Assembly (NCBI GenBank): GCA_910574995.1
Contig: CAJTCS010000003.1
Span: 186,001-250,000 of the forward strand
DNA length: 64,000 bases
Origin: Oscillospiraceae bacterium
GTDB taxonomy: Bacteria > Bacillota > Clostridia > Oscillospirales > Acutalibacteraceae
Direction: 5' to 3'
Part shown: in pieces, positions 22,584 to 31,375 of the stretch
Layout of the letters: each line of letters begins with the position of its first letter
Numbering within the stretch: position 1 is the stretch's first letter
Notes under the pieces: generated by a model
What the model was told of the DNA's origin: nothing
Seen by the model: the letters and a program-made list of their open reading frames with translations, nothing else
The model's database searches: none
Position numbers and translations under genes: made by a program

Positions 22584-23078
22584 ATGGGCGTTACGATAGC
22601 GCAGGCTACTTCTGCTGTGGATAAAATGCTGAAAGGAAACGAATACAAATTTTCCTATGACCAGGAGAAAAACCGCTTCCAGATCACCTTTAACCTGCGG
22701 AAGACCAAGCTGAGCTCTTGCCGGATATACATCCACATAGAGGAGCAGGTCAGGGACCCGAACCTGTGCAAATGCATCATCAGCTATGGTTATGCTAGCA
22801 TATCCGCTGACAGCGACTGCATGGCCGCCATTGCCGAGTATTTGACCCGGGCCAACTACGGCCTGCAGATTGGCAACTTCGAGCTGGACCACAGCGACGG
22901 CGAGATCCGGTATAAGGTGGCCTGCCGCGTCATGGAGTCCCTGCCCAACAATGACGCGCTGGAAGACTTGATCGATATGCCCGTCGCCATGTTCAACCGC
23001 TATGGCAACGGCCTGTTGGCCGTGTCTATGGGCATGGTCTCGGCGGCGGACGCCATCAAGCAGGCGGAAGGGGAGTGA
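22584..23078 (+). CDS. YbjN-like domain protein of unknown function
   Basis: A 164-residue soluble protein. The pattern of beta strands (YKFSYDQEKNRFQITFNL, SCRIYIHIEE, CIISYGYASISA) followed by a helix with AAIAEYLTRANYGLQIGNFE and then LDHSDGEIRYKVACRV resembles the YbjN fold, which is akin to type III secretion chaperones. In that family the N-Y-G-L-x-x-G-x-F-E-L-D-x-x-D-G-E-I-R-x-K block is the most conserved part, and it is well kept here. The biological role in Firmicutes is unknown. It has its own promoter and is followed by ridA on the same strand. Confidence 0.7.
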   Translation: MGVTIAQATSAVDKMLKGNEYKFSYDQEKNRFQITFNLRKTKLSSCRIYIHIEEQVRDPNLCKCIISYGYASISADSDCMAAIAEYLTRANYGLQIGNFELDHSDGEIRYKVACRVMESLPNNDALEDLIDMPVAMFNRYGNGLLAVSMGMVSAADAIKQAEGE

Positions 23079-23156
23079 ACCGGGCAAGCCGTCTAATCAG
23101 GATAAAGGCATAGCCCCATATTTGTATAAAAAATACAAGCGGAGAGGATGTTTCCT

Positions 23157-23525
23157 ATGAACGTATTGGAGACCAGCAAGGCCCCCGCGGCCATCGGCCC
23201 TTATTCCCAGGGCTTTGAAGTGAACGGCATCGTGTACACCTCTGGGCAGATCCCCGTAGACCCTGCCACCGGGGAGGCCCCCGTAGGCATCGAGGCCCAG
23301 GCCAGGCAAAGCTGCGAAAACGTCGGCGCGGTGCTGGAGGCCGCGGGATCTTCCCTGGGAAAAGTGTTCAAGACCACTTGCTTCTTGGCGGATATGGGCG
23401 ATTTTGCAGCTTTCAACCAGGTATACGCCGAGTATTTTACCTCTAAGCCAGCCCGCAGCTGTGTGGCGGTGAAGGCCCTGCCAAAGGGCGTCCTGTGCGA
23501 GATTGAGGCCATTGCGGTAAAGTAA
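23157..23525 (+). CDS. ridA: RidA family reactive enamine/imine deaminase
   Basis: A 122-residue YjgF/YER057c/UK114 protein of usual length. Visible blocks are APAAIGPYSQGFEV, VYTSGQIPVDPATGE, QARQSCENVGAVLEAAGSSL, TTCFLADMGDFAAFNQVYAEYF, and PARSCVAVKALPKGVLCEIEAIA. The Arg in the PARSC segment is the catalytic arginine. It hydrolyses 2-aminoacrylate and related imines to keto acids and ammonia, protecting PLP enzymes. ATG 23157 has GGAGAGG at 9 bases; ATG 23148 overlaps that site. A strong terminator follows. Confidence 0.94.
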   Translation: MNVLETSKAPAAIGPYSQGFEVNGIVYTSGQIPVDPATGEAPVGIEAQARQSCENVGAVLEAAGSSLGKVFKTTCFLADMGDFAAFNQVYAEYFTSKPARSCVAVKALPKGVLCEIEAIAVK

Positions 23526-23544
23526 GGCCGCGTATCATCACAAA

Positions 23545-23575
23545 TGCCTGCCCCGGCTGGGGCAGGCATTTTTTG
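23545..23575. terminator. Terminator between ridA and the convergent regulator gene
   Basis: TGCCTGCCCC (23545-23554) pairs perfectly with GGGGCAGGCA (23559-23568), then TTTTTTGT. It serves ridA. Confidence 0.88.
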
Positions 23576-23579
23576 TAAG

Positions 23580-23816
23580 TCAGCTGCGCCCCGCGCAGCC
23601 ACCCTCCTCCGGCTCGAAGGAGAGCAGATCGCCGGGCTGGCAGCGGAGGGCCGCGCACAGCGCCGCCAGGGTGGAGAAGCGCACCGCCGTTACCCGGTTG
23701 TTTTTCATTTTAGACAGGTTCACGTTGGTGATACCCACTTGTTCTGCCAGCTGGTTCAGCGAGACCTTCTCCCTGGCCATGGCCTCATCCAGATGTAATA
23801 TGATCTTGCCAGCCAT
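23580..23816 (-). CDS. XRE-family helix-turn-helix regulator (YozG-like)
   Basis: A 78-residue DNA-binding protein. It starts MAGKIILHLDEAMAREKVSL and has the helix-turn-helix NQLAEQVGITNVNLSKMKNN followed by AVRFSTLAALCAALRCQPGD, the usual close of the short Cro/C1 class. It sits 10 bp downstream of a DUF2975 membrane-protein gene on the same strand. That pairing recurs in Firmicutes, where the regulator and membrane protein are thought to form a module; the signal is unknown. Confidence 0.88.
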   Translation of the reverse strand: MAGKIILHLDEAMAREKVSLNQLAEQVGITNVNLSKMKNNRVTAVRFSTLAALCAALRCQPGDLLSFEPEEGGCAGRS

Positions 23817-23826
23817 GTGTTCCCCC

Positions 23827-24414
23827 TTATACTAAGCCGTCTACATCCTGCTGCATTTTCTCCCCTTGGGCAAAGCACTGGGACAGGCACAGCATCAAGA
23901 TGCCGGTGACAAGGTCTGTGGCGCCAGCACTGACCTCGGCATTCTCAGGCCCCAGCCCCAGCATGGCTATGCCGCAAAACGCCGCCTGTACCACCGTGAT
24001 GCCCACAAAGAACAGCCCGATCTCCCGCAGCATCCGTACGTTGTCCTTCTGGAAGGGCGTGGCCCCTTTGGAAAATTTGGTCAGGCCCCGCGTGGTGCGC
24101 AGGATCAGGTTCACGTTGCGGAACACCATAGACATCAGCCCCAGGGACAGGGCCGCCTCGGCCAAAAAAAGGGGCAGCGCACCGGGCAGCGGCTGCCCTT
24201 GGCCGTCGTTGATGGCCAAGGAGAACCCCCGGCACGAGACCTCCTCAAAGGGTTCGCCCCCCCACGCAAGCGGGTCTGGCAGCGGGTCTATAAGTACCAG
24301 CACCAGCGCCACCGCCAGGCATACCGTGCCAACGCCGTAGGCAATGGAAAAGATCTTCGTAAGGGCGGTGACAAATTTTGTCAAGGTCTTCGCGTGCTTG
24401 TCAAAAAAATGCAT
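23827..24414 (-). CDS. DUF2975-type membrane protein
   Basis: A 195-residue protein with four hydrophobic segments: about residues 20-45, 90-110, 135-155 and 165-185. Between them stands the segment VFRNVNLILRTTRGLTKFSK, then GATPFQKDNVRMLREIG, which is the signature of DUF2975. Function is unknown, but these proteins are usually encoded with a YozG-like XRE regulator, as here. The ATG at 24414 has AGGAGG 8 bases upstream; a GTG three codons earlier overlaps that site. Confidence 0.8.
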   Translation of the reverse strand: MHFFDKHAKTLTKFVTALTKIFSIAYGVGTVCLAVALVLVLIDPLPDPLAWGGEPFEEVSCRGFSLAINDGQGQPLPGALPLFLAEAALSLGLMSMVFRNVNLILRTTRGLTKFSKGATPFQKDNVRMLREIGLFFVGITVVQAAFCGIAMLGLGPENAEVSAGATDLVTGILMLCLSQCFAQGEKMQQDVDGLV

Positions 24415-24536
24415 AAAAGGCACCTCCTGTTGGATGATGCCTTTAGTATACGCCTGTATTTATCGTTTGTCAATAAATTTTTAATGTTTTTCGATAAACC
24501 CTTCGGCAGGCTCACACTTGCCGGGGGATTTATCCG

Positions 24537-25031
24537 CTACCGGCCTGGAAGCCCGCTTTCCCGCAGCAGCTCCCGCGGGCAGAACTGGTATAGCAGCACC
24601 CGGTCTACCCTCCCTGTAAAAGACTGGAAGCCAGCCAGCGCCAAGGGGAGGGCGGCGCACACCTGGGGCGGCTGGCCGATGAACAGCGTGGTGTGGGCCG
24701 TCCAATCCCGGGAAGTGCCGAAGTGCTCTTGCAGGCCCAGCAGATCCCGGCTGGTATCCGGCGCCAGGAACAGCACCTTGCCGCCGCCGAATATGCCCAG
24801 GTGGTTGAAGGTGACAGGGAACGCCCGGGTCTGCCGCTGGGCCTCCTCTAACGCCTCCAGCGCCCAGCCCCGTTCCTCTGGCTGGAAGATGCCCAGGGTG
24901 ATATGGTGGGGCAGGCCCTCCGTCTGTTCCCCCACAAAGCCGGCCTCTACCAGCCGGGCCCGGATTTTCTCTATTTGCGTCTGGGTCTCCTGGTCATACA
25001 CCGCCATAGCGCACAGGAACGTCTTCCCCAT
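24537..25031 (-). CDS. 2H phosphoesterase superfamily protein (2'-5' RNA ligase-like)
   Basis: A 164-residue protein with the two HxTx motifs of the superfamily: HHITLG near residue 48 and AHTTLF near residue 117. The fold is two similar lobes with the histidines facing across a groove. Members cleave or ligate 2'-5' or cyclic phosphodiester bonds in RNA or nucleotides; the substrate here is not known. ATG 25031 has AAAGGAGG 4 bases upstream. It lies directly downstream of thrS (44 bp) and may be read through from it. Confidence 0.82.
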   Translation of the reverse strand: MGKTFLCAMAVYDQETQTQIEKIRARLVEAGFVGEQTEGLPHHITLGIFQPEERGWALEALEEAQRQTRAFPVTFNHLGIFGGGKVLFLAPDTSRDLLGLQEHFGTSRDWTAHTTLFIGQPPQVCAALPLALAGFQSFTGRVDRVLLYQFCPRELLRESGLPGR

Positions 25032-25075
25032 ACGGCCTCCTTTCAAGGCCTTGCGTAAGGCCCCTGCCTATCTGT

Positions 25076-26980
25076 TTATTTAATCTCTTTGCTGGCAATC
25101 TCTTCTTTGGCTTTCTGGATGAAGGCCTCTACTGGGATGGCCCCCAGGTCGCCGTCCTTCCGGTGGCGCACCGATACCTCCTGGGCCTCCTGTTCCTTGT
25201 CGCCAACAACCAGCATATAGGGCGTCCGCTGCAGCTGGGCCTCCCGGATCTTATATCCGGTCTTTTCGCTGCGCAGGTCGCACTCTACCCGCAGGCCCGC
25301 TTCCTCCAGCTGTTTCTGCAGGGCCTTGGCATAGCCGTGGTGCCGCTCTGCGATGGGCAAAACCACCGCCTGCACCGGCGATAGCCACAGGGGGAACTTG
25401 CCCGCCAAATGCTCGGTGATCACGCCGATGAACCGCTCGATAGAGCCCAGCACCACCCGGTGGATCATCACGGGCCGGTGCTTGTGCCCATCTTCCCCCA
25501 CATATTCCAGCTGGAACCGCTCGGGAAGCTGGCTGTCCAGCTGGATGGTACCGCACTGCCAGGTGCGGCCCAGGGAATCCGCCAGGTGGAAGTCCAGCTT
25601 CGGCCCGTAGAACGCGCCGTCCCCTTCGTTTATGACAAAGTCTTTGCCCATGGCTGTAATGGCGTTTTTCAGGATATCCTGGTTGCGCTCCCACTCCTCC
25701 ACGGTGCCAATGTGGTCCTCGGGCATGGTGGAAAGCTCGATGGTGTAGGTAAGGCCAAAGGTAGAGTACACCTCGTCAAAAAGCCGTACCGTCTCCTGTA
25801 TCACGTCCTGCATCTGCTCGCGGGTCATAAACACGTGGGCGTCGTCCTGGTGGAAGCACCGCACCCGGAACAGCCCGTGCAAGGTGCCGGAAAGCTCGTG
25901 CCGGTGTACCAGGCCGATCTCCCCCACGCGCAGGGGCAGCTCTTTATAAGAGTGGGGCTCGCTGGCATATACCAGCATGCCGCCGGGGCAGTTCATGGGC
26001 TTGACGGCAAAGGTGGTCTCGTCAATCTCGGTGGTATACATGTTGTCCTTATAATGGTCCCAGTGGCCGCTGCGTTCCCACAGCTGGCGGTTCAGCATGA
26101 TGGGGGTGGAGATTTCCACATAGCCATATTTTTTGTGGATTTCCCGCCAATAGTCCAGCAGGGTGTTTTTCAGCACCATGCCCTTGGGCAGGAAGAAGGG
26201 GAACCCCGGTCCTTCCTCTGCCAGCATGAACAGGCCCAGCTCTTTGCCCAGCCGGCGATGGTCGCGCTTTTTGGCCTCTTCCAGCCTTTGCAGGTGCTCG
26301 TCCAACAGGGACTGCTTGGGGAATGCGACGCCGTACACCCGGGTCAGCATTTTATTGGCGGCGTCCCCCCGCCAGTACGCCCCCGTGATAGCCGTCAGCT
26401 TCACGGCTTTTACCATGCCGGTGCTCATAAGGTGGGGCCCGGCGCACAGGTCGGTAAAGTCCCCTTGGCTGTAGAAGCTGATGTCTTCCCCATTGCCCGC
26501 GTGCTCGTCGATCAGCTCTTGCTTGTATGCCTGCCCGGCCATTTTCCCTTTGGCCTCATCGGGGGGCAGCAGGAACCGTTCTAAGGGCAGGTCTTCCTTG
26601 ATGATCCGCTTGATCTCCTCTTCGATTTTCGGCAGCTCTTCTGCAGAAAGAGGGTTTTCCAAATCGAAGTCATAGTAGAAGCCGTTGTCAATGGCCGGGC
26701 CAATGGCAAACTTTGTGCCTGGGTACAGCCTACACACCGCCTGGGCCATAATGTGGGAACAGGTGTGCCAGTAGGCCTTTTTGCCCTCTTCGTTGTCAAA
26801 AGTGAGGATCTCCAGCTGGCAGTCCCGCTGGATGGGCGTGCGCAGGTCGCACGCCTCCCCGTCTATGCGGGCGCAGCAGGCGGCCTTATACAGCCCCATG
26901 CCGATGGACTTAGCCACCTCCGCCGCGGTCACGCCGGCCTCAAATTCCTTTACCTGCCCTTTCAAATCGATTTTAACCAT
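25076..26980 (-). CDS. thrS: Threonyl-tRNA synthetase
   Basis: A 634-residue class II synthetase of full length. Domains in order: TGS (residues 1-60), editing domain with HTCSHIMAQAV (His-x3-His) and the CAGPH motif, catalytic core with NRQLWERSGHWDHYKDNMY and the zinc-binding MNCPGGM, HRHELSGTLHGLFRVRCFHQDD, and the C-terminal anticodon-binding domain (HHGYAKALQKQLEEAGLRVE). It charges tRNA-Thr and edits Ser-tRNA-Thr. It is transcribed from a consensus promoter through a T-box leader upstream, so it is induced when tRNA-Thr is uncharged. Confidence 0.97.
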   Translation of the reverse strand: MVKIDLKGQVKEFEAGVTAAEVAKSIGMGLYKAACCARIDGEACDLRTPIQRDCQLEILTFDNEEGKKAYWHTCSHIMAQAVCRLYPGTKFAIGPAIDNGFYYDFDLENPLSAEELPKIEEEIKRIIKEDLPLERFLLPPDEAKGKMAGQAYKQELIDEHAGNGEDISFYSQGDFTDLCAGPHLMSTGMVKAVKLTAITGAYWRGDAANKMLTRVYGVAFPKQSLLDEHLQRLEEAKKRDHRRLGKELGLFMLAEEGPGFPFFLPKGMVLKNTLLDYWREIHKKYGYVEISTPIMLNRQLWERSGHWDHYKDNMYTTEIDETTFAVKPMNCPGGMLVYASEPHSYKELPLRVGEIGLVHRHELSGTLHGLFRVRCFHQDDAHVFMTREQMQDVIQETVRLFDEVYSTFGLTYTIELSTMPEDHIGTVEEWERNQDILKNAITAMGKDFVINEGDGAFYGPKLDFHLADSLGRTWQCGTIQLDSQLPERFQLEYVGEDGHKHRPVMIHRVVLGSIERFIGVITEHLAGKFPLWLSPVQAVVLPIAERHHGYAKALQKQLEEAGLRVECDLRSEKTGYKIREAQLQRTPYMLVVGDKEQEAQEVSVRHRKDGDLGAIPVEAFIQKAKEEIASKEIK

Positions 26981-27018
26981 AGTATTCCTTCTCCTTTCCG
27001 CGCTGGCTGCTTAAAATG

Positions 27019-27308
27019 GGCGAACAAAAAGCCCGCCCCAGCCAAAAACTCTGGGGCGGGCTATAAACGCCCGCGGTTCCACCCGGATTCAAAGCGCGCA
27101 GAAAGCCCTGCGGCGCTCCCTCGTTGGGCCGGTAACGGGGCCTCCCGTCTGTCCTTAGCCGGCGGGGGAACCCTACCGGGGTCGGCAGCTGCTCGAAGGT
27201 GGTAGGCCGGGCCTGGCCGCCGCCCGCGCTTCCAGCCTGTGGCGCGGGCTCTCTGGTATCGGGCGCAAAAGGGCTTAGCCGTCCTTTTCACTGCATTTTT
27301 CTTGATTT
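27019..27308 (-). ncRNA. T-box riboswitch of thrS
   Basis: On the minus strand the leader holds the T-box core GGGTGGAACCGCG (27072-27084), whose bases pair with the NCCA end of uncharged tRNA. An intrinsic terminator follows: AGCCCGCCCCAG (27030-27041) with CTGGGGCGGGCT (27051-27062) and a run of five U residues. Upstream are Stem I features: an AGAGAGCC bulge segment and a GGCTGGAA loop. A candidate specifier ACC (Thr) lies in ACCACC at 27198-27203; which of the two triplets is read is not settled. Binding of uncharged tRNA-Thr would favour the antiterminator. Confidence 0.9.
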
Positions 27309-27314
27309 AGCGAT

Positions 27315-27343
27315 ATCATAGCACCAGGGGAAGGGTTTGTCAA
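27315..27343 (-). promoter_or_regulatory. Consensus promoter of the thrS T-box transcript
   Basis: On the minus strand TTGACA (27343-27338), a 17-bp spacer and TATGAT (27320-27315). Transcription would start near 27308. Confidence 0.82.
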
Positions 27344-27416
27344 GGCGGGAATGGCTGGCGGCAACAAAAAAATTTCACAAATTTTTCTTTTTGGGAAAAG
27401 AAACCCCACAAATTCC

Positions 27417-27446
27417 TTGACAACCGGCCCGTCTGCGCGATACAAT
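27417..27446 (+). promoter_or_regulatory. Promoter for rny; about 300-base leader follows
   Basis: TTGACA (27417-27422), 18-bp spacer, TACAAT (27441-27446). A second -10-like TATAAT lies at 27654-27659 without a clear -35. The leader to 27749 has no gene I would support: short open frames lack ribosome sites and family-like sequence. A long untranslated leader before rny is possible, and RNase Y autoregulates in some species. Confidence 0.6.
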
Positions 27447-27765
27447 ACTATACAGAATGCACTTGGTGCTTTATATATTTCTCATACACCATTTCATGGA
27501 TACGGCCCCCTTTGCGGAGCTTTCTTTCATACATTGCCCGGAAGAGGGCATGCGTATACCCTTTTTGGCAGGAAATCTGCGGGAATGCTTTTTTGGCTGG
27601 GGAACCGGCTGGCAAAGCTATACAAAAAGCCGGGATGGAGTTTTGGAATACTATATAATGTGCCGTTTTCCGTGCGTTCGCCGGGAAGCGGCGCTTTTGT
27701 TTTCCGGCAATCTTCAAATTCCGTGTAAAAAAACCATAAAAGGACATTGAAAAGGAGGTGCCCGA

Positions 27766-29328
27766 TTGGGCCAGATCGCTGTATGGCTGTGCATCGTGAT
27801 AGCGTTCTTGGCGGCGGCGGTGGCAGGCGGGGCTGCGTTTTTCCTGGGGGTAAACTATCGGAAGAACCAGGCGGAAGCCGCCATCGGCTCTGCGGAACAG
27901 GAAGCCAAACGTATCGTAGGGGACGCTATCAAGGCTGCCGAGGCCAGGAAAAAGGAGATCGTTCTGGAGGGCAAGGACGAGGTACACCGGCTGCGGAACG
28001 AATCGGAAAAAGAGCTGGCGGACCGCCGCAAGGAGATCCAGCACCAGGAACGGCGCGTTTTGCAGAAGGAGGAAAGCCTGGAACGCAAGCTGGAAAGCGT
28101 GGAGCGCAAGGAAGACCAGGCTGACCAGAAGAACAAGAAGGCCGAGGAGCGCCTGCGGGAAGCGGAGAGCGTGAAGAAAAGCCAGTTCGATATGCTGGAA
28201 AAGATTTCTTCCTTTTCCCAAGAGCAGGCGAAGGAATACCTACTGAAGAACCTAGAGCACGAGCTGGTACATGAAAAAGCCGTAAAGATCCGGGAATATG
28301 AACAGCAGATGAAGGAAGAGGGGGACAAGGCCGCCCGGGAGATCCTGGCCCTTGCCATCCAGCGGTGCGCCGCAGACCAGGTGTCCGAGGCTGCCATCAG
28401 CGTGGTGCCCCTGCCAAACGACGAGATGAAGGGCCGCATCATTGGCCGGGAGGGCCGGAATATCCGGGCTATCGAGACCTTGACCGGGGTGGACCTGATC
28501 ATCGACGACACACCCGAGGCCATCACCTTGTCAAGCTTCGAGCCCGTCCGCCGGGAGGTAGCGCGGATCGCCCTGGAAAAGCTGATCTCCGACGGGCGCA
28601 TCCACCCCACCCGCATCGAGGAAACGGTGGAGAAAGCCCGGCGGGAGGTGGAAAACACCATCAAGTCCGAGGGCGAGCGGGCCGTGCTGGAGGTAGGCGT
28701 GAACGGCGTCCACCACGAGCTGGTAAAGCTTTTGGGCCGCCTGCGCTACCGCACCAGCTATGGGCAGAACGTGTTAAACCACTCGTTAGAGGTGGCGTTC
28801 CTTTCCGGGATGATCGCCAGCGAGCTGGGGCTGAACCCCACGGTGGCCAAGCGGGCCGGGCTGTTGCATGACATCGGCAAGGCGCTGGACCACGAGGTGG
28901 AGGGCTCCCATGTGCAGATTGGCGTGGAAGCGGCCCGGAAATACCGGGAAAGCGAGGCCGTGGTGCATGCCATCGCCGCCCACCACGGGGATGTAGAGGC
29001 CAAAACCATCATCGCCTGCATTGTCCAGGCGGCAGACGCCATCTCGGCCGCAAGGCCGGGGGCCCGCCGGGAAAACCTGGAAAATTACATCAAACGGCTG
29101 GAAAAGCTGGAAGAGCTGGCCTCCTCCTTTGAGGGTGTGGACAGCTGCTACGCCATACAGGCGGGCCGGGAAGTGCGCATCATGATACGGCCAGAGGTCG
29201 TCAGCGACGAGCAGATGACGCTGCTGGCCCGGGAGATCTGCCAGAAGATCGAGGCCGAGCTGGATTACCCGGGGCAGATCAAGGTAAACATGATACGGGA
29301 AAGCCGGGCGGTGGATTACGCCAAGTGA
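27766..29328 (+). CDS. rny: Ribonuclease Y
   Basis: A 520-residue membrane-anchored endoribonuclease, full length. One N-terminal transmembrane helix (residues 5-28) is followed by a long coiled coil (about 30-190, rich in Arg, Glu and Lys), a KH domain with [21 protein letters not shown], and an HD domain with [11 protein letters not shown] and [13 protein letters not shown], whose His-Asp pair binds metal. It begins mRNA decay and riboswitch turnover in Bacillota. The start is TTG, with AAAGGAGGTG 6 bases upstream. Downstream, after a cytidine deaminase gene, lies ymdB; rny and ymdB are neighbours in Bacillus too. Confidence 0.96.
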   Translation: MGQIAVWLCIVIAFLAAAVAGGAAFFLGVNYRKNQAEAAIGSAEQEAKRIVGDAIKAAEARKKEIVLEGKDEVHRLRNESEKELADRRKEIQHQERRVLQKEESLERKLESVERKEDQADQKNKKAEERLREAESVKKSQFDMLEKISSFSQEQAKEYLLKNLEHELVHEKAVKIREYEQQMKEEGDKAAREILALAIQRCAADQVSEAAISVVPLPNDEMKGRIIGREGRNIRAIETLTGVDLIIDDTPEAITLSSFEPVRREVARIALEKLISDGRIHPTRIEETVEKARREVENTIKSEGERAVLEVGVNGVHHELVKLLGRLRYRTSYGQNVLNHSLEVAFLSGMIASELGLNPTVAKRAGLLHDIGKALDHEVEGSHVQIGVEAARKYRESEAVVHAIAAHHGDVEAKTIIACIVQAADAISAARPGARRENLENYIKRLEKLEELASSFEGVDSCYAIQAGREVRIMIRPEVVSDEQMTLLAREICQKIEAELDYPGQIKVNMIRESRAVDYAK

Positions 29329-29359
29329 CGCGCCCCCTACCCCCGAGAGGAGGGACTGT

Positions 29360-29755
29360 ATGGACTACCAGACGCTGTACGGGGCCGCTTTAGAGGCGCT
29401 CAACCCCCGCCGGGTTTCGGAAAACGTGGAGGCCGGGGGCGTGGCTGCGGCCCTGGTGACGGACAAGGGCAATATCTACCGGGGCGTGTGCCTTGACACG
29501 GCCTGCAGCCTGGGCTTCTGCGCCGAGCACGCCGCCGTGGCGGCCATGCTTACCGCCGGGGAGGACCGGGTGGCGGCCATCGTGGCCGTGGGCTGGGACA
29601 AAAAGGTGATGCCCCCCTGCGGCCGCTGCCGGGAGCTGCTGGCGCAGCTAGGAAACCTGGACGCCCAGGTGTTCGTAGCCCCGGATACCGCCGTACCGGT
29701 GCGGGAGCTGCTGCCCCATTGGCCCTATGCGGGCGAGGGGCCGGCCGCCAGATAA
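29360..29755 (+). CDS. cdd: Cytidine deaminase
   Basis: A 131-residue tetrameric-type cytidine deaminase. Zinc ligands and the catalytic Glu are in FCAEHAAVAAML (Cys-Ala-Glu) and PPCGRCRELL (Pro-Cys-x2-Cys). It turns cytidine and deoxycytidine into uridine forms in pyrimidine salvage. A blasticidin-S-deaminase-like relative is possible, since the E-H-A-A variant differs from the E-R-A-A of most Cdd; the length and PCxxC fit either. The start has GAGAGGAGG upstream. It lies 31 bp after rny on the same strand and is followed by a terminator. Confidence 0.87.
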   Translation: MDYQTLYGAALEALNPRRVSENVEAGGVAAALVTDKGNIYRGVCLDTACSLGFCAEHAAVAAMLTAGEDRVAAIVAVGWDKKVMPPCGRCRELLAQLGNLDAQVFVAPDTAVPVRELLPHWPYAGEGPAAR

Positions 29756-29765
29756 ACAAACTACA

Positions 29766-29799
29766 AAAGGTGCGCCCCGAAAGCGCACCTTTCTTGCAT
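29766..29799 (+). terminator. Terminator after the cytidine deaminase gene
   Basis: AAAGGTGCGC (29766-29775) pairs with GCGCACCTTT (29783-29792), then CTTGCATTTTT. It may be only partial, since ymdB follows 18 bp later with its own AAAGGAGGA site. Confidence 0.72.
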
Positions 29800-29817
29800 T
29801 TTTAGAAAGGAGGACAT

Positions 29818-30591
29818 ATGGTCCAAATCCTGTGTATCGGCGACGTGGTGGGCAGTATCGGCTGCCATTTCCTGCGGGAAAAGCTGCCCGCCCTGAAAAA
29901 GCAGAAGGGCATAGACCTGGTTATATGCAATGGGGAAAACTCTGCCGACGGCAATGGCGTGACCCCCGCTTCGGCCCAATACCTGTTCGACAGCGGCGTG
30001 GATGTGATTACCACTGGCAACCACAGCTTCCGCCGGCGGGAATCCTACGACCTGTACGACAGCTGCGGCATGCTGCTGCGCCCGGCCAATTTCCCTAACG
30101 CGGCCCCAGGCCGCGGCCTGTGCGTGGCCGACCTGGGCCGGGTGCGGGTGGCAGTGGCGAACCTGATCGGCACCCTGTACCTGGAAAGCTACCGCTCCCC
30201 CTTCGAGACGCTGGAAAGCCTACTATGCACGCCGGGCCTGCCCAAAATTTGTATCGTCGATTTCCACGCCGAGGCCACCGGGGAAAAGCGGGCCCTGGGT
30301 TTTTTCTCTGACGGCAGGGTGACGGCCCTGTTCGGCACCCACACCCATGTACAGACCGCCGACCAGGGGGTGCTGCCCCGGGGCACCGGGTACATTACCG
30401 ACGCGGGCATGACCGGGGTCATCCATTCGGTGCTGGGGGTGAAGCCAGAGGTGAGTATCCGGCGGTTTGTCACCAAGATGCCTACCCGTTTCGACTTGGC
30501 AAAGGGGCCTTGCCGGATGGACTGCGTGCTCTTCTCGGCCGACGAGAAGACGGGCCTGTGTGTGGATGTCGAGCGGCTTTCCATTCGATAG
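29818..30591 (+). CDS. ymdB: YmdB-family metallophosphoesterase
   Basis: A 257-residue TIGR00282-type metallophosphoesterase. Metal-binding blocks are ILCIGDVVGSIG, ICNGENSADGNG, VITTGNHSF, VDFHAEATGEK and FGTHTHVQTAD. The B. subtilis homologue hydrolyses 2',3'-cAMP and influences biofilm and RNase Y-related processes; neighbourhood with rny agrees. The start has AAAGGAGGA 4 bases upstream. Confidence 0.9.
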   Translation: MVQILCIGDVVGSIGCHFLREKLPALKKQKGIDLVICNGENSADGNGVTPASAQYLFDSGVDVITTGNHSFRRRESYDLYDSCGMLLRPANFPNAAPGRGLCVADLGRVRVAVANLIGTLYLESYRSPFETLESLLCTPGLPKICIVDFHAEATGEKRALGFFSDGRVTALFGTHTHVQTADQGVLPRGTGYITDAGMTGVIHSVLGVKPEVSIRRFVTKMPTRFDLAKGPCRMDCVLFSADEKTGLCVDVERLSIR

Positions 30592-30603
30592 GGGGCGGCG
30601 TAT

Positions 30604-31236
30604 ATGCAATATGTTTTCCTCCATGGCCTGGGGCAGGGGCTGGCCAGCTGGGAAAAGGTGCTGGACTGTCTGCCCATCCCGCCGCAGGCCTGTAGGAGCC
30701 CGGGTTTGGCGGGGCTGCTGCCGGCCGGTACGGACCACACATATCCCCGCCTGTACGAGGCTTTCCAGGGGTACTGCGCCAAATTCCCAGAGCCGCTGGC
30801 GCTGTGTGGCTTGTCCTTGGGGGGCGTGTTGGCCCTGCATTTTGCCATAGAGCATCCCACGCGTGTGCGCGCCCTGACGCTTATTGGCACGCCGTATAAA
30901 ATGCCGCTGGGGTTGCTCCGGGTTCAAAACGGCCTCTTCCGGCTGATGCCCCAGGGCGCTTTCCACCAGACGGGCTTTGTCAAGGCGGGTTTCCTTTCCC
31001 TATGCCGGTCTATGCAAAGGCTGGATTTCACCGGGTCCCTAAAGGGAGCGTCCTGCCCGGCCCTGGTGCTGGTGGGGGAGAAGGACCGGGCCAACCGGCG
31101 GGCTGCCGAAACCCTGGCGGCCCTGCTGCCAGACGGCCGTTTTGCCGTTGTCCCCCAGGCGGGGCATGAAGTGAACACGGACCAGCCGGAGCGCCTGGCC
31201 AAGCTGCTGTCAGGCTTCTGGCAAGGGGCTTTGTAA
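30604..31236 (+). CDS. Alpha/beta-fold hydrolase
   Basis: A 210-residue small serine hydrolase. The oxyanion HG motif is in YVFLHGLGQGLASWE; the nucleophile elbow is CGLSLGGVLAL (Ser near residue 79); Asp is in VLVGEKDRANR and His in VVPQAGHEVNTDQPE, giving the full triad. The cap region is short. The substrate is unknown; the MenH-like or esterase classes are nearest by look. It begins 12 bp after ymdB and probably shares its transcript. Confidence 0.85.
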   Translation: MQYVFLHGLGQGLASWEKVLDCLPIPPQACRSPGLAGLLPAGTDHTYPRLYEAFQGYCAKFPEPLALCGLSLGGVLALHFAIEHPTRVRALTLIGTPYKMPLGLLRVQNGLFRLMPQGAFHQTGFVKAGFLSLCRSMQRLDFTGSLKGASCPALVLVGEKDRANRRAAETLAALLPDGRFAVVPQAGHEVNTDQPERLAKLLSGFWQGAL

Positions 31237-31267
31237 AAAGCGGGGACAGGAAAAATTGGCGGGCGCA

Positions 31268-31296
31268 TTGTATTTTCCCGCCGCCTGTGGTACAAT
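31268..31296 (+). promoter_or_regulatory. Promoter of the DAK2-protein gene
   Basis: TTGTAT (31268-31273), 17-bp spacer, TACAAT (31291-31296), 80 bp before the start codon. Confidence 0.6.
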
Positions 31297-31375
31297 AAAG
31301 AAAAGTATGGCCATGGGCATTGACAGCAGGCTGCTGGATGTGCCGATTATAAGCGAGTAAGGATGTGTTTTCTGT

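Noticed and set aside
27448-28221. 257-residue minus-strand frame and a 97-residue plus-strand frame before rny
   Set aside because: Neither has a ribosome site or family-like sequence; the first overlaps the rny coiled coil. The region is better read as an rny leader.
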